Assembly (NCBI GenBank): GCA_947179485.1
Contig: OX359247.1
Span: forward strand, 31,596,801-31,660,800
DNA: 64,000 bases
Reading direction: 5' to 3'
From: Allacma fusca
Taxonomy: Eukaryota > Arthropoda > Collembola > Symphypleona > Sminthuridae
The stretch's first letter is position 1, and each line of letters starts with the position of its first letter. The notes under the pieces were generated by a model that had not been told where the DNA came from, ran no database searches, and worked only from the letters and a program-made list of their open reading frames with translations. Below are positions 24,944 to 40,006 of this stretch, piece by piece. The translations under genes were made by a program, and so were the position numbers.

Positions 24944-26187
24944 GCACTGAGTACAGATATACATTTATTCCTTTTATTTTATGATGTGTCTGAGGAGAGT
25001 CGTATAAGTGGCGTCATTTCTCCCAAAAGTCGGACCCTTTCTCACATTTGGGGAATTTTCGTGGTTTCTACATTATTCTGCACTCAAACTGCTCACACAC
25101 GCCAGCACACATGACCGGTTATGCTCACTATCCTTCACCACACAAATAAATACGTGGTTCACTCAGCTGTATCCTCAAGTCGTGTGTGTGTTCGAGTTAC
25201 CAGGTTTCAAGAGGTACAAAGAAATATATTTATAGTGCGTGCATCCACTTATGTACTATATGTAGATGTCAAACTAGTAGCTGTTACTTTAAATTGCAAG
25301 CCTACACTCCACCCATAAAGCACTCCTAGTATTTGTACTGCTACTACTATTTAGTACATTACTCAAAGCTAAATTTGTACTGGATCCATGGAGTGGATAT
25401 TTCATATGAGTAATATACTTATAGTTACGTGTCTACTGCTAACAGGATTTTGAGGGACAAAATCCAAAATCCTATTGATCTTGGCCTCTGAGAGTGTGTC
25501 GACACAGTCTCATTAAATTTACACGTTCCCCAAATTTTATGAGGAAAAAGGCTGTCAAAAGGGATGGATATGGGAGCGGTGCTAAAACTACAATCAGTGG
25601 AGTCCGTGTACACATGTCCGGGCTGGAGATGACTCATTAGTGGGACTAATAAAGATACACCCGGGAACATTCTCACTTGTTTTATCTATTGAGCCGGGCG
25701 TTATTAGTTTGCACGGACTTGAGACTCCCGACTCAGTCAGGGGAAGGAGTAAAGCCTTTGCCAAGTTTTTCAACTTTAGCAAAACTTGAGGGAAATTAAT
25801 TCGATTTCTCGCCACCGAATTATTTCAGCGAGGCAAATCTTCTGAGAAAAGATTGCTTATTATACCCTGCCTGTCGTCCCAGCTCTGTAAGCTCCCATGA
25901 AGGAGCTTTCCAATCATATGAAAGGAGGTGGTAGGGAGGAGAAAGCAGGGAGAAAGGAGATGTTGAGTGAAAAGGGAGAGAGAGAGAGAGAGAGGAACGT
26001 GAGAACATTTGTAAGCTCTCAAATGAAAATGATATCCTGATGAGATGGGATTGTAAAGTTTGTGTTGATGAAGCGTGGAAAACTAGTTGGGGTGGGGATA
26101 TTACCGATGTGACATACGAATTCAGGCAAACAACTTGTGAGGAGAAGTGTCCTCTTTAAATTCTTCTTTCTCATCTCTTTTCTCTTC

Positions 26188-26223
<36 letters not shown>
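26188..26223. repeat. (CT)n microsatellite
   Basis: About 17 CT units with one interruption, followed by a short CA run, in intron 1. Confidence 0.95.
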
Positions 26224-29200
26224 TACACACACATACACAAACTCTCACTCTATACATTGTATACAAAGGAAAGGAGCTGTAGTATGAGATTTTGTGCACA
26301 TGCACTATATACATAGGTATATACATATATACACACATGATAGAATTGCATTATAACTTCCACGGGCACACTTGCTCCAAGGAGCACATAGGACCAAAAT
26401 CCCTTTGAAATAGAATACGCGAGAGTTTCTCAGGCGGAATGGATTTCCCAGGGAATGTGAAAGTAAAGGATTAAAACTCATACTGACAGTTCCACCTGAA
26501 AAGTAAAAGTGAGAGGAGACATGGAAAGAACGAGGAGTGAGACAATGACAAGAGCTACTTTCAAGGAGTTTACAAGTGCGTTAAAAATCAAGATAATTCG
26601 TTTAGAAATGGGAGGGAAGTGAGGGGACAAATAGGACTCATGTGAGGGAGTTGAGCACACACGAGAGAATCATTTTCAAGAGTGATGAGAGTCTGGGAAG
26701 TCTTCTGTACTTTCTCCAACAACTTAGATTTTGTTGACACTACGTGAGTCAAAAGCATAGTGTCAGCTCCTCTTTCTCTCTTTCTCTCTATCCCACTTCC
26801 CCCTTGTCCTCCTCCGTCCCCTCCATCACCTCCGTGTACAAACACACGCACCCGCTCAACTCACCCGGACACTCAAGTCAAACAGGAGACAATGCTGGAA
26901 ATGATTGGAGTCTCCTGAAGAAAGCCAACTTCTCTTCCAAAGTCGTTACAGGGAAGAGAAGGAGAAAACTGCTTTCTCCTGGGCCCTCATCCTCTCGATA
27001 GGATCTTCTCCGTTGAAATAGGATCCCCTTCAGGATTTAATTTCAATTCAAGTTACACTCCCATCCCTTGACTTTGTATAGTAGACCCGTATCTATATGT
27101 AAACAACCGTGAGAGAGTCTCAGGGAACTTTCTCCCGGACTCTTTCCCCTACCCTGTTCAATTTTAAATTACCACTTGCTTTACATTCCGTAAACTTCCA
27201 TTATCTCCTTTTTTTCATCTCGAGTAAGGAGGGACTTTAGGAGTAGTCTAATTTCCCCCGATATTTTCTTTCCGTCCTGGAAGCATTTATAAGTAGGTGG
27301 CTCCTTTCGTGTACTCTAAGCCTTATTGATAGGTGTGACGGAGCGTGATTTAATTTCTTTCGGGAAAGTCCTTGTAATCCTATTACGTTTGCTCTCACAC
27401 TTCTCAGGGAGTCAGCCAAAGTAGGAAGGAGTGGGACTGGGCTCATCCCATATGTTTACACTGTAATTTGCAAATTTGCCAAAAGTGACAGCTGTGCTTT
27501 CCTCCACTTTGGGGCAATAATTTATTTTGTTGAACTTACAGATATAAATCTAAAAGTAATGTGTCTATAGGCCTGACTCCCTCCACAACCTGAGCCTGTA
27601 TCCAACTTTTTCCTCAAGAACTACGGCTAACTAAATTTCTCACTCTGGTTTATACTCTAGTATAAAATAGTTATTGCCTAGTAATTGTGAGCATGTACAT
27701 ACATAGTGACACATATATATTCTGCAAAGAGAGCACAACATGCTGTCATTGTAAGACAGGGCCTACAAGGAAAGCAATACATAATATCACCACTCTTGTG
27801 CTTTTGATTTATGTCCCAGTATTAATTCAAGTTTTCCCGCCCTGTGTACTAGATTCCAGAGAGTAGGCACTCACCGTATGCTGCTGGGCTGTGCGGAAGA
27901 AACCGCACATGAATTTCCGACCCATCCACACTGTGACAGGCAACTGTTATTAGCCAATGTATATATTTATTACAGTTACCCAAAAGGAGGAAGCAGATGT
28001 GACGGAATTGTCTTCCGCTGTTATTAAGTGCCTCGAGAGAAACTTGGGGAAAAAACGGCTCTTAAAAAACTCCTTTGTCTCCAATAATCCGAGCCCAGGA
28101 CTGGCACAGTCCGCCTTGACCATCGCTTAAAAGTCAAATGTCTTCAAGTGTCACGCTATTTCCATTATGACATTCTTGAATATTACATTAGGCTGTGGAG
28201 TAAATAGTGGTTGATTACCCTTCAGTACGTTCAGTTTTCTTTTCTCCAGTCTCTCCATATATAATTTGATGTAACGGGACTCGGGATTTTTATATAGTAG
28301 TTCCTTTTATCCTACACCTTTTGTGTTACTAGCCCCCATACGAAAGAATTTTTTTATGTTTTATATGCATTCAGTACATGACACGGAAAAGGAGGGATTT
28401 CTCTCCTCGACGGAACAAGGCTTTAGGACACGCGACGAAAGGAGGAAATGTAAAAGCCTATTTTTAGAAGTGAATTTCCTTGTTATCAAGTGTGCCTAGG
28501 AAATTCCGGGACAATTTTTAAAGTATGTATACATAAAGTGTAGCCAGCTGTGGGATAGATTTGATAGATTATAGATGGGAATGTGATGAGTGGAAGGATT
28601 TTCACTTACAAAACCCAGACGGATGATTACTATGGGAAAGCCTTATATTGGCAACTTTTTCCTTGTCATTTGCAACTGAATATTTCTTTTGAAATCCTGT
28701 CATTCCCAATATTAGGATAAATCAGAATCTTTTTTCCCGTTTCTTTTTTCGAAATGATCACAAGTGAGATTTTGGCTTATGGGCCATATCCCTTTTTTAC
28801 TACTGTTGTATCTATATATAAAATTTATATAAAAACATGGATACATCTTATCTTAGAGGATGTTGGTGTAGATGTGTACATATGTATGTATGTGTATAAT
28901 AATAGATCAGGAATCAAAGGTTTCGTATATATTGGCAAATGTTGCAATTTATTTTATAGGCTTGTACATATACATATGTACGGAGAAACTTGTACTCAAC
29001 TATAGATATATGTAATTTCTTAGAGGCTGAAGGGTTTAAATTGCTTTGCGTCACTTGCAGCAGCTTTTGTTCTTCGATAATGGAGCGGGAGGCGTGAGGG
29101 AGGAAAAAAATGATTTTTAAAAGATCCTCGCTCCAACATTTGATTTGTGAAAGTTACATTGTAATCAATGCAAATATGATGGTACATTTATATCTATACG

Positions 29201-29308
29201 TAGGGACATATTAATTTATGAGGGGTTATAAGGGCATTTAACTTTGAACAAATAGTGACTTGAACAAATGCGTTTTTCCTATATGCTTTATAAGAGGGCT
29301 CATGTAAA

Positions 29309-29347
29309 CACACACACACACACACACAAGAGAGAGAGAGAGAGAGA
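29309..29347. repeat. (CA)n(GA)n compound microsatellite
   Basis: About ten CA units run directly into about nine AG units in intron 1. Confidence 0.95.
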
Positions 29348-30077
29348 ACTTTAGTAGTGCTTTTGCACTCTCATATAAAATAAATAGAATTCAAATCCAA
29401 TAAGGTACTACTACAACTCCGCTTGAGAGTGCGTGCATGTGCGTACAAGTATGTGCTTGACGGAGGAGAAGTGTTCATGGCCATATGGATTTGATGCCTC
29501 TAATCAGATTTGATAGGGCAAGTTGTCCCATTCGGCCCTTTCAGCTCCTTCCACTGTAAATTGTCAACTTTTACTTTTGTCTGCAATGTTATATTATTTA
29601 CTCTTTATGCGTTTTACAAAAAAGAACGGAGCAGATGGCCTAAACACAACAACGGCAGAAGGAGCCGGAGCAGCAATAGTCTCGCAGTAATAGTAATAGC
29701 AGCAGCCCTCCTCAAATGTTCCCCAACTGCTGGATTCGGCCAGAAAAATATTTTAATCTCTGTACATACACAATTACAACATTTGGTCATGCACCCGTCC
29801 CCTCCTATTATATTATGCTAAGCTGGGAGCAATTGCAATAAATAATGGGTATTCTAATTTCAATCCGGGTGACAGCCCCGCTTTGAGACTACAGACAGCG
29901 ATCTAAGCTCATACATAGGTTGGATTTGGTTACCTCCATATATGCACCACTTATTTCCTATGTATTTCCATGTGCAATTAAATATATAAATGTAGGCAGA
30001 GTACACATGGAGGCTTTGCGTAGGATTTGGAGAAGAGTTAATTTTCCGAGCGATTGGAATTTTATTAGTGATGGTAG

Positions 30078-30078
<1 letters not shown>

Positions 30079-30108
<30 letters not shown>
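30079..30108. repeat. (GA)n microsatellite
   Basis: Eleven AG units, then an impure AAAGAGAG tail, in intron 1. Confidence 0.95.
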
Positions 30109-30113
<5 letters not shown>

Positions 30114-32497
30114 AAATTGATTTAACTTTTGGAAACCTGATCGGATTTTTTCTCAAATGAATGAAGTAATTTTAGTAACAACATGCGTGCAACTTCTCCA
30201 TTAATTTCCCCACCGACTTTGATACTCTCACCCGTATTTACGCCTATGGTATCGGGTATCCCTACTGCCGCACTGGAGTCAATAGACAGGTACATACAAA
30301 ATACATCAGGTCCGCATATTATCCTCATACATTTTATATGCATTGTGATACATGCGCCCTTACGCTCACATACTCTCACATAGACGTACACACACGCACT
30401 TTTACAAATACCGCCGTCTAATTTTTTATTCAGTGACTATAGGCAAGTAGGCATTTGTGTGTGTAATCTTTGCTATGTACACAAGCTTTTTCATTGGTAT
30501 ATGCACAACTTGCTGCGTTTGAGTGTAGGAACAAAAAAGTACAATTTATATCTGGTTTGTGTCCTGTCTTGTGTGAACACATAGCTTATATGTAGGTATA
30601 ACATGCTGAGGTCCCGTACTTTTGTTTTTAAGGGTTTGTGTATACATAGATATGTATCTATCTGTATGGATGTATGGTAGGAATTCTATGGACTTGCTTA
30701 TTTTTGGCTACATTCTAATAGCCATGCTCCTCAATAGGCAGGATTCACTTGACACCCGCATACCTAAACCTAATATCAGAAGAAACGTGAGTGGAACGAA
30801 GGATTTTTTCTTCTCTCTCTCTCTCTCTCTCTCTGTTTTTTTCTCACTCTACTTATACTAACACACATGAAATCCTTCCCATGTTTACGACAAAGCTTGT
30901 ATAGTCCCATAAATTCCGAAAAATATATTCATGCGTATGGAGTGGGTAGGGAGCAGTAAAAAAATCGGATTTTCCCATTTTGCATAAGGTCAAAACAAGG
31001 GGTCTCCAAGGTGATATTTCCAGTTTTTTCCCACATCTTCAAAGTTTTTCCCATTTAGATTCCCTACCCGTGAGGAAGTAATTCAGTCCTACTGGGAAAC
31101 ATAATATGATTCAAGTTTTGAAATTGGAGTCACTCTCAAAGCACAAAATAATTCCGGGACAATTGTCATAAAAATAGACACGGGAGAAAAAAATCTGCTC
31201 TTGTGCTCTTTACTACCGACATATGATACACACATGGAAATGTATCTGCCTATGTCATCCCATGTCAGTATTCGATGCCTTTCCCATGGAGTACCTCCGA
31301 ATGTAAGAGAAACTACAAAACTTTTGCCTTTGTCAGAGATTAAGTGAGGAGTCAGGAGAGGGATAAGACGAAATAGAGAAATCGTAGGAACAAAAGATGC
31401 TGTGGGAAAAATAGAGAGAAAATTCAGGCTAAGGAGAAATCTTGTTGGGAGACTGGGCTTGTGTCAGAGTGAGCATACATGGGTGAGTGTGTGTGTATTC
31501 TATACATATGTGGAACAGCTTAAAAAATAATGATTCTAGGGAGCGGGAAATGAGTGATGAGTTGTCGGAAGTTTCATAATTATTTTTTAATATTTTTTTG
31601 GCGAGAATTCAAGTGAGCATGGAAAGCGGATATCTGTTGATTCCGGTACGAGTCTCAAGCCCGCGGTGGAATTTGAGGTTGACATCTACGTACAAAAAAA
31701 CACATTTAGTACATAGTAAATAAGCATATATAATTTGTTCACATGTAACTTTATACATTTATGGAGGAAGCGGAAGCGTGGGGATTGTTGTCAAGGATTA
31801 ATCCAATTAAATGATTTACTTGCGGTTGCCTGCACCATTTTTTTATTTGCGAAATTCCAAACGTTGTTTTGACGTCGAGACATACTAAGAACCGTAAATA
31901 GTATACTTGTATGAGTTCCTCTAGTAGATCATCTGAGCACAGCAACTGCCACTAGTGGTTTTTATATAGGAGGACGGGCCATTGTATGTACATACATTCT
32001 AACATGCATGTCATGGAGGAAATTACGTTACGATGAGCGTTTCTCTCTCAAGTTTAGCGAAGGAATCTCCTCGCATTTGGAGGAGAAGGAGAGGGACTAG
32101 AAATAATTAACTTGGAAGAGGCATGATGCTTTTGTAAACATTCGCAAGTGAACCGTTACCATTAATCAAATAAGATGTTCCACCCATGTTTACACTCATT
32201 GAAGCATTGGTAGAGAGAGAGAGAGGGAAGCAAGCTCCTCAGCACAAGAGTTAGGCCTACGTATATAACTCTAGTATTTATCCACTTCATACTTGTGCAC
32301 GTCCGACAATATTTTTCTTTTCCTGTCTCACTCCTCCAACGTCCCCTAATAAACCAAATGCATATTCCTCTCCACTCTTTCCCATATCTATCTCACACGG
32401 TTGGCTGGAGGCAGAGGATAAGTATGTAAGTTACTGAAGGAAATGTGATGGTTATGTAGAATTTTGGATACTCATGGTAAGAGGAATGAGTGAGAAC

Positions 32498-32503
<6 letters not shown>

Positions 32504-32536
<33 letters not shown>
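32504..32536. repeat. (GA)n microsatellite
   Basis: Sixteen GA units without interruption in intron 1. Confidence 0.95.
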
Positions 32537-32539
<3 letters not shown>

Positions 32540-35500
32540 GTTATGGAATAATTATGAAAGCAGAGGTTGAAAAATTAAATTCTGGAGCAGCCATCCAGAA
32601 AAAATGAGTAATTCCTCGGGACTCTGTAGTGCAGTGTTTTATTTATGAATTTAGAATTATGTCCGTCTCTCCTCTCTCTCCCTCCTTGTTATATGATTAT
32701 TGCTATCTCCCAACTTTTAATCTCTTCCCCTCCTCCGGCCTCCTCTTTCCCACAGAATTTCTACGTATGAAAAATTCTTTGATATGCACTTCCGCTCCCC
32801 TCGGATGAGAGCCGTAATGGGATGGAGTAGGAGGGCAGGGGCCATAGGTACTTTCTCCCTACACCAAGTATAGACACACTTGGAGACCCAATGTGTTAAA
32901 CATGGTAATGAATGATGTGACCATGAGGAGAGTAATATGAGGGGAAAGTGCTGATGAGTCTTAGGGCTTCTGCGCCAGTACACATCAAACTTATTCCTAC
33001 ATATAGATATACGTAGGTAGATATCTATGTATGACGTGTTTTTGTATTAAAGGACGTTATTGGTAAATACATTTGTATGCATGGAAATTATGAGAGGATT
33101 TATTAAAAACCGTCAAAGCAGATGAAATTTGTTGGAGTTGCTTTGGAACTCTCTCTCTCCTTGATGACTATTATGATTACAAATGCCTCGGTCTTTCTAA
33201 TTCGGATCAGGAGCTTTAGCAGATGGATCCACACAGAGACACGATTCCTTGTAATGCTAAGGAATGGAGAGGTGTGTATGGATATATAGATATATATGTA
33301 TGGGAGCATCCTGGCAATTCATGGGAGTTAATTGGCAACCCAATGTTCATAGAATTGATTTCCCTCTGATTATAACTTGAGCTTTGATTTCACTGCTAGA
33401 GAGAACCAAGCCTGGCAACTAATGATTATTCACTCTCATTCAATCTCTCTCGATTAGTAGTGGAGCAAGGAATGAGAACTGGTTTGAGGGCTGTAAGTAA
33501 ACTTCCTGGCTCACAATTGTATGGGCAGGGAGAAAATAGAGAGAAAGTGTGTGTGATAGAGAGGGAGAGAGAGAGAGAGAGAGGAAATGTAGAGAGATGA
33601 AATACAGAGGGAAAGTAGAGAAAGCAAGCGGTGGATAAGAGAATTTTCAGTGAGAGAAATTCCAGAGAAAATTCAAGGAGAAAGGGATTTCTAGCACGAA
33701 AGAGTGAGAGCGAGAGAAACTTCTTTCCAGAGGATTTCATAACCTTTAATTAATGGGATGAATGTTCCCATAGAGAAAATGAGCGAATGTCCTTGAGTGG
33801 AGTGATGGAATGAATAAAAGAAGTAGGGAAAGGGAAGAGATGCAACTTTCCCTAAATCTCTGGTAGAGGCTCCTCTCATGGTCAAAGTCACACTAGACCC
33901 GCAAAATTTTTTCTTAAATACTATCCCTTTGAGGTAGCTTTCTAATATCCGTGTGATTTTTTACGTGCGGAAATGAGGTATAAAAAGGTGAATATATGTA
34001 CGGACCTTGGAAGTTGCCAGGAAGGAGATGAAAGGGAAGTCACCCGGATGGAACGGACGCACAAAGGTACTCCTTAAAACTCGAGAGATAGGGAAAGTTG
34101 GAGTTTTCAAGGAGGTGAGATCTCTTGTCACGTGCCAACCCATTTGTCTGTCCAAAGGATTTCACCACTTTTCTAATTCTTCCGCAATTAGTTCGCAACT
34201 TTGGAGGAAAACTTTGTACAGCTTTTTTATCTGCGTCGGTGGCTTGAAGACGGGTCCTTTCCCCCACTTTCTCTTGAATACCGTCTTCTACTTAAAGAGA
34301 TGTAAATGTAATTTTAGTACTCTAATATTTAAATGCGCAAATTCTAAATAAATGAACTATAGTGAATCCTTAGATACATCTCTCTTTGAGACAGGATTTT
34401 GAAGTTTGCAAAGGAAGAGTTATAAGGGAGTAAGGTTATATATCCAACTGCTGCATGTAATTATGTATGTACGTACTTGTGATTTAATGCCGAGCCTAGG
34501 AACCAAGATCTACTAAACATATGCAGGGCTGACATTTCTACCCACTTATTTTATTGTGTTAAATTTACGACTCCTCATAAATATCTCCGAGATTTTTCTT
34601 CTCTTCAGTGAAAGTTTGTTTTCTCGAGATTTTATAGCCTGCCAGGAGCAGAATGTCGCAAGTTGGATTTTATTCTTAAAATTCTCTCCATGAATACGGG
34701 AAAAACAGGAAAAATACACCCCCATGTCCATATGCATAAGAAAGCTATAGACACATCAGCACTGGCTTAAGAGTACCAAGGAAGCAACTTTTCCTCTTTT
34801 TGGCATTCCTATCAAGTTATTTTACGTTCGGTGACATCCCTCATATCATAAGAAACCCGAAACCAATGCTCTACAATTCTTCCAAAAAATCCTCAGATTC
34901 TCTTCACTCTTCCTCACTAAATCTCTCGGAAGGAGAAACCTCCGTGTATTTTGTCCGCTCTGCTCACAATCTGTTGATATGAATTATTGCTACTTTCCCA
35001 ACAGCCTCCTTCCTTATTTGTCGGGACAAATGTTAGGGAGCATCAAAGGTACACAAATATGAGTATGTAATCGGATGTGAAAACCACCCTGGAACTGAAG
35101 TTGTCACTACGGCACAATAAAAACGTAAACAGGAACATGAAAGGCAGCCAGTCTTGCAGAGAGTAGCAAAATGACCATGACAGTTTGTACTATATTTATT
35201 ACACTTGTATCTATCTATTTACATACAAAAAAGATAGACTGCGGTAAAGAAAGCTCGGCCGTGAAATGTAAGAGCATAAACTGAAGTGCCTCAAAGATGA
35301 GGCTCGTCCTCGTTAAACAGATATCTTAAGAACCCCCTTTCACCGTAACAGCCCCATTTCAAAGAATATGACGCCTGAGAAATCATACATTTGCTCCTAC
35401 AAGCTACATTCATGCAATTACATTGTTAATACTTGCATGTATATAGAAATACATAGCTCTCACGCACACGCATAATCTGCACAATTGTAAAATCCTCATA

Positions 35501-36861
35501 AGATCCAGTACTTTCCCCATACAAAGATATATATAATCATGGAGATATGTCTTATGGTCACAAGTAAAGTACCTGTGTTTAATTTATTGTGTGCAGTTAG
35601 TTTTATTTCCCCAAGTTTAAGGTTCCTCTTGCTTTCACTGTCCCCAACTCTCGCCTGGATTTTCCTATACATTTACTTTTACTCTGTTCAGTGTAAATAC
35701 CTCACTCCTGTATGCTGTGGTGAGGGGGACACAGTTGGGGAGGGAAATGTGGTGGTGAAAGTACAGTTGCTATCTCCCCCTGACATTTTAATCTTTGAGT
35801 TTCATTTCTCCCGTAATAATAACGTTAGTTCCTTTCCTCCGCAAATGCAAATATCCCTGCTCATCCCGAAGGTTGCAGTTTGTGTGGAGTCTAAGATTTG
35901 TCCACATTTTGCCTATCTTGAGCAAACAGAGACTCCTCTCCCTTCCCTCCAGGCCATTCAGTTATATATTTCTTTAGAGGGAGAGAAAGTAAGGAGCAAG
36001 AGCAATTCCCGTACAATTTGATATTTTAAGGAGTTTCAGTGCTAAGAGCACGATCCTTAAAGCCCCTCTGTGGTAAATGCATATGCGGGTGAGCTAAATA
36101 GGGAAAGTGAATGCTTCTACATGCGTTTATATTGGACGTGTGCGTGAGAGGGTACCGTTTGTATTTTCTTTTATATGCATATGTATTGCTGCTCACTATG
36201 ACGAGAGAGAGAGAGAGATAGAGAGGGGGAAATGAGAGTCTTATGGAGAGCAAGATGATAGAAAGTAGAGGGAGAGAAAGTGCAATGAAAAATCCTGTGG
36301 GTTAATGGAAATGTATGGGGAGGAGAGGATGATTTGGAGAAAGTAGTTAGCTGAACTGGGATGAAAGGGAAACTGTGGGAGGATAAAAAAGAGCATTTCA
36401 TAACTAAATTGACTCTCGTTTCCCTCTTTGCATACGCTCTGCCTCATCTTCACCGAACGGAGGAATAATAGCTACACTGGTGCTGTGATGGAAGGAGAAA
36501 AGTGTAGCTCCTCTGTAGCTTCTTGTCTCCAATGCTTTCTCCTCCTTGAATGGAACGATTCTCTTTGCGGCTGTATGGCGGAGAAAGCTTTTGTATGGGA
36601 AAAACCATAAGCAGTTGTTACTTAATGAGTCCAAATGTGCGCCAAAGGATTCTCAGACACCGGTTGGCTGTCTGCATTATAATGGAGAGAGGCACAAGAG
36701 AAAGAGGGAAGGCACGCTTGGATTGTCTATTGCTGAGTTTTATTGCGCCCTGTATCCACTGTAAAGGCGAATCTTCATCCATCCTTGTAATCTATTACTG
36801 GCTCACTTTTACTACATCAATTCCACGCACATCTCAATCCTTTCGTTTTTCCGAAAGCTGA

Positions 36862-36862
36862 C

Positions 36863-36893
<31 letters not shown>

Positions 36894-36894
36894 C
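36862..36894. repeat. (CT)n microsatellite
   Basis: About 16 CT units with one extra C in intron 1. Confidence 0.95.
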
Positions 36895-39800
36895 CGAGAG
36901 ACGTATCTGTAATACCATAGTAGTCGACCTATTCCAAGAGTATATTTCTGTACAATCTCCCGTAAGGAAAATACAGATACAAAGATTCTAATCTAAAAGC
37001 ACACAATTTACTGGAACAATTTTTCAATGTTGTTATCTCCCTCACTTATGTAGTAGTACGCACTCTGGAGGTTTATCTATTTCAAGGCCTAAGGAAGTGC
37101 GGGGCTTTAAGCCCTCAGATTTTTCTCTACCAAATCCTTCCGGAAATTTAGTAAACCTTGAAAGCTTATGGATACACATAATTACTGCACGTGGAGGGTT
37201 TTCTGGGGAAAATTCCATGCACGTGGCTGGTCAGTATACTTTAATGCAGGGGAAGCACAGTAATTTGTTTTGGAGAGATGTTTACTATGTAGAGAGAAGA
37301 AGTCGGGGTAAGTGAGTGAGGGAGGGAGATAAACTCCGTATTTTATAGTAACGATAATAATTCTGTCCTGTCTCGGAACTCAACTTTTCTAGGAGTTATG
37401 TAAGCAAGTTTGAATTTTGGGAATGAATGGGGAACATATGAAATATGTCATAAACTACTGAATGTTTGGGTGAGGAGGAACAAGGAGATGAAACTAGCCT
37501 TCCAGATTTTCCTGACCTGTCAAGCCTCCGTACAAAGGATACAGTGTGTCAGTGAAAGCGTAAAATAATGTGTGCACATATGTATGTATCTATGTAATGT
37601 AAGTTCATCCATGCACAACCTGTACCATAGTACATGGGGGTAATAAATATAGATACGTTTGCATGTATGATGGATGAACTTGTGTTAATAAATAGATGCA
37701 TGTGTAGTTACGCACGGACAAATGCGTACACATTTTTGTAGTGCGTTAAGAAGTAGAAGTGAACATCTGGAGCAATGTCAGGGAGATGCAACAGATATAC
37801 ATACATACGAATTTCGAGAATACAGTCTGGAATACATGTCTGGAGTGGATACAGGGAAGAAGCTAAATTAAATCTAAATCTTAAGACACATTGGATAAAG
37901 ATGCTAAACTGATATTTTAATTGGTTTCAAGTTGACACAGCTGCCCTTACAACTCATAGTAAATTCACAAACGAATTATTTTACTTTCAAACTATTTTTT
38001 CATGAATTCATTTTGGCTTCTTACAAAAAGCTTGACAATAATTTTTTGCCTTCTTCCCAAATGCTTGTAGATGATTTGCTCCTTAACCTTAGAACATGTA
38101 GGTAATCCCAGGCTGCTATTATTATGTAAACAGAGTGCGTACCAGTAAATGTAATGAGTCCAAGTGTAACTTGTAGATAGTGCGTGGAGGCCCAGTAAAA
38201 AGGGACGAGAGCCAAGCCCAGCGAAGCAGTTGACTTACGCATGTTGTTCACACCTCGTAAACTCTTTGATTTAGAAAATTCATCGGGCTTTTATGAGAAA
38301 TCATATTTTACGAAGAATCTATGGCCCTACCAGTGTGCTCATAATGCACGTAAACGGTTCCGAGCCAAAGTTTATGCATCTTCCTTATTACCATGCATGG
38401 GAGGAATGTTGGAAGAGATACAAGATTCACTTTTATTTCCTCACTTTCAACACTTTTCCCTACTTTTCCCCCCGGAAAATTACATATGTACACATATGGA
38501 TATATGTATCTCTAGCTATGTACGTACTTCTGGAGTCACAGCTGAGGAGCTCTGACAGCATGTAATCTTCGGCTTGTACATATTTCCAGAATTCCCAGAG
38601 TAGTTGGTAGACACAGAGTGCGGGTGGTTGGTGGTGGTGGTGAGGGAGGACGATAAGTGAATCTTATGGGTTTCAGGTGCCATTAAAAGTGTAGACGCTG
38701 CCAAGTAAACCTCATAAAGAATACCAACAAATCATGATGTGCCGGGGCTAATATGCTTTCTTTAGCTGCTCGTTTTTCTAAATCCGCTGTTTCCATAGTA
38801 TTGATTTTCACTCTTGTCGCCCTTTCTTTGTAGCCCAGTTACAATAGCGCCCTTGCATCGTCTTTTATTCTTTCTTATAGGAGCGCGTCTTCGAGAGTGT
38901 CTTCCCGCGTTGGTATGCAAAGGCGTGCATACATACGCCCTGACAATGTGATGTGTCTCTGCCCAATTTTTACTATTCAATAGCTTTTGCCTATCAATTG
39001 AGCCCATTTGGATCAATTCTACTGTTCTGGCATAAATTACCTCCTTTGTCACATTTAATGACCCGATCATCTTGTAAATCCAGTTCAATGGCAATTTTTA
39101 TTATCATGTCTTCCACCTCCCCTGACAGTGTGGGCTCTGCTTCGGGAAATTCATCTCTCCGGGACGAAATAGACGTGTTATTTCAGATTTAATTAGGTCC
39201 TTCCCACAAGGCTTCTTCCCTGCAGGAATATCCTTGGATAACATGTTAATAGGAGGGTTATTTGAAAACAAAAAACGGACAGTTTTCGTACAAACATAAA
39301 TTCCGGTCTGGAACTTCTCAAGTGTAATTTTTGGAGGGAGGGAGATGATTAAATTAGTGTGTAAGAGATTTTGACTCGACATATAGCGGAAGGACCGCAA
39401 GGCAATTTTTATTTTGGGGAGTTTGACTTATTCGCTGGCTATAGAAAAGTATTACGACGGTAGGGACGTATGGAATTGGGCTACCATGTAAATACATGTG
39501 TGTCAGTGTATATAATTACATACATATGTGCGGGAGAGTGACGGAAATGGGGAAATAATTGAGGAGTGGATGACAAAGGAATGAAGCACGTGTCCGACAT
39601 GCGTCCTCTTGAGAAGGCCCTTGTGTGGGATGAATGCATGAATGAACGGATTGCAATTACTCAGAGTTTGTTGTCCACGATACAATAACCTAATGGATGA
39701 CTTGGTCGGATGGGGTGCTTGCTCAAGGGAGAGAGAGAACGGGGCCCTTTGGAAATGAGCTTGGAGTGTGAAAACCGATTTAATATTGGGGAGCATCCAT

Positions 39801-39975
39801 GTTTACTCCCAGGACTGGGCTATGGTGCATACTCTGAATTGTAAAAGAGCTCTCTCCACACATGGTATTTTGTTGCCATAGGATTTGGAGAAGTTAGCAT
39901 GGCGTTGTTCACTATTCTTTGTTACCACTTGAGACTCTAGACACACTGTATCCTCAACTACTGTTTTGGGATTCA

Positions 39976-40006
39976 GCTCGCTTCCATTGCGTTACTCTGC
40001 ATTTAT
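39976..40006 (+). repeat. 31-bp dispersed motif, copy C
   Basis: This copy is the closest to a consensus of the four and carries the core TGCGTTACTCTGCA. It lies in intron 1 about 17 kb from copies A and B and has the same orientation. Confidence 0.75.

Noticed and set aside
35539-36021. 160-codon frame in intron 1, longest of the intron
   Set aside because: There is no recognisable domain, composition follows the surrounding DNA, and no splice signals or partner exons were found.
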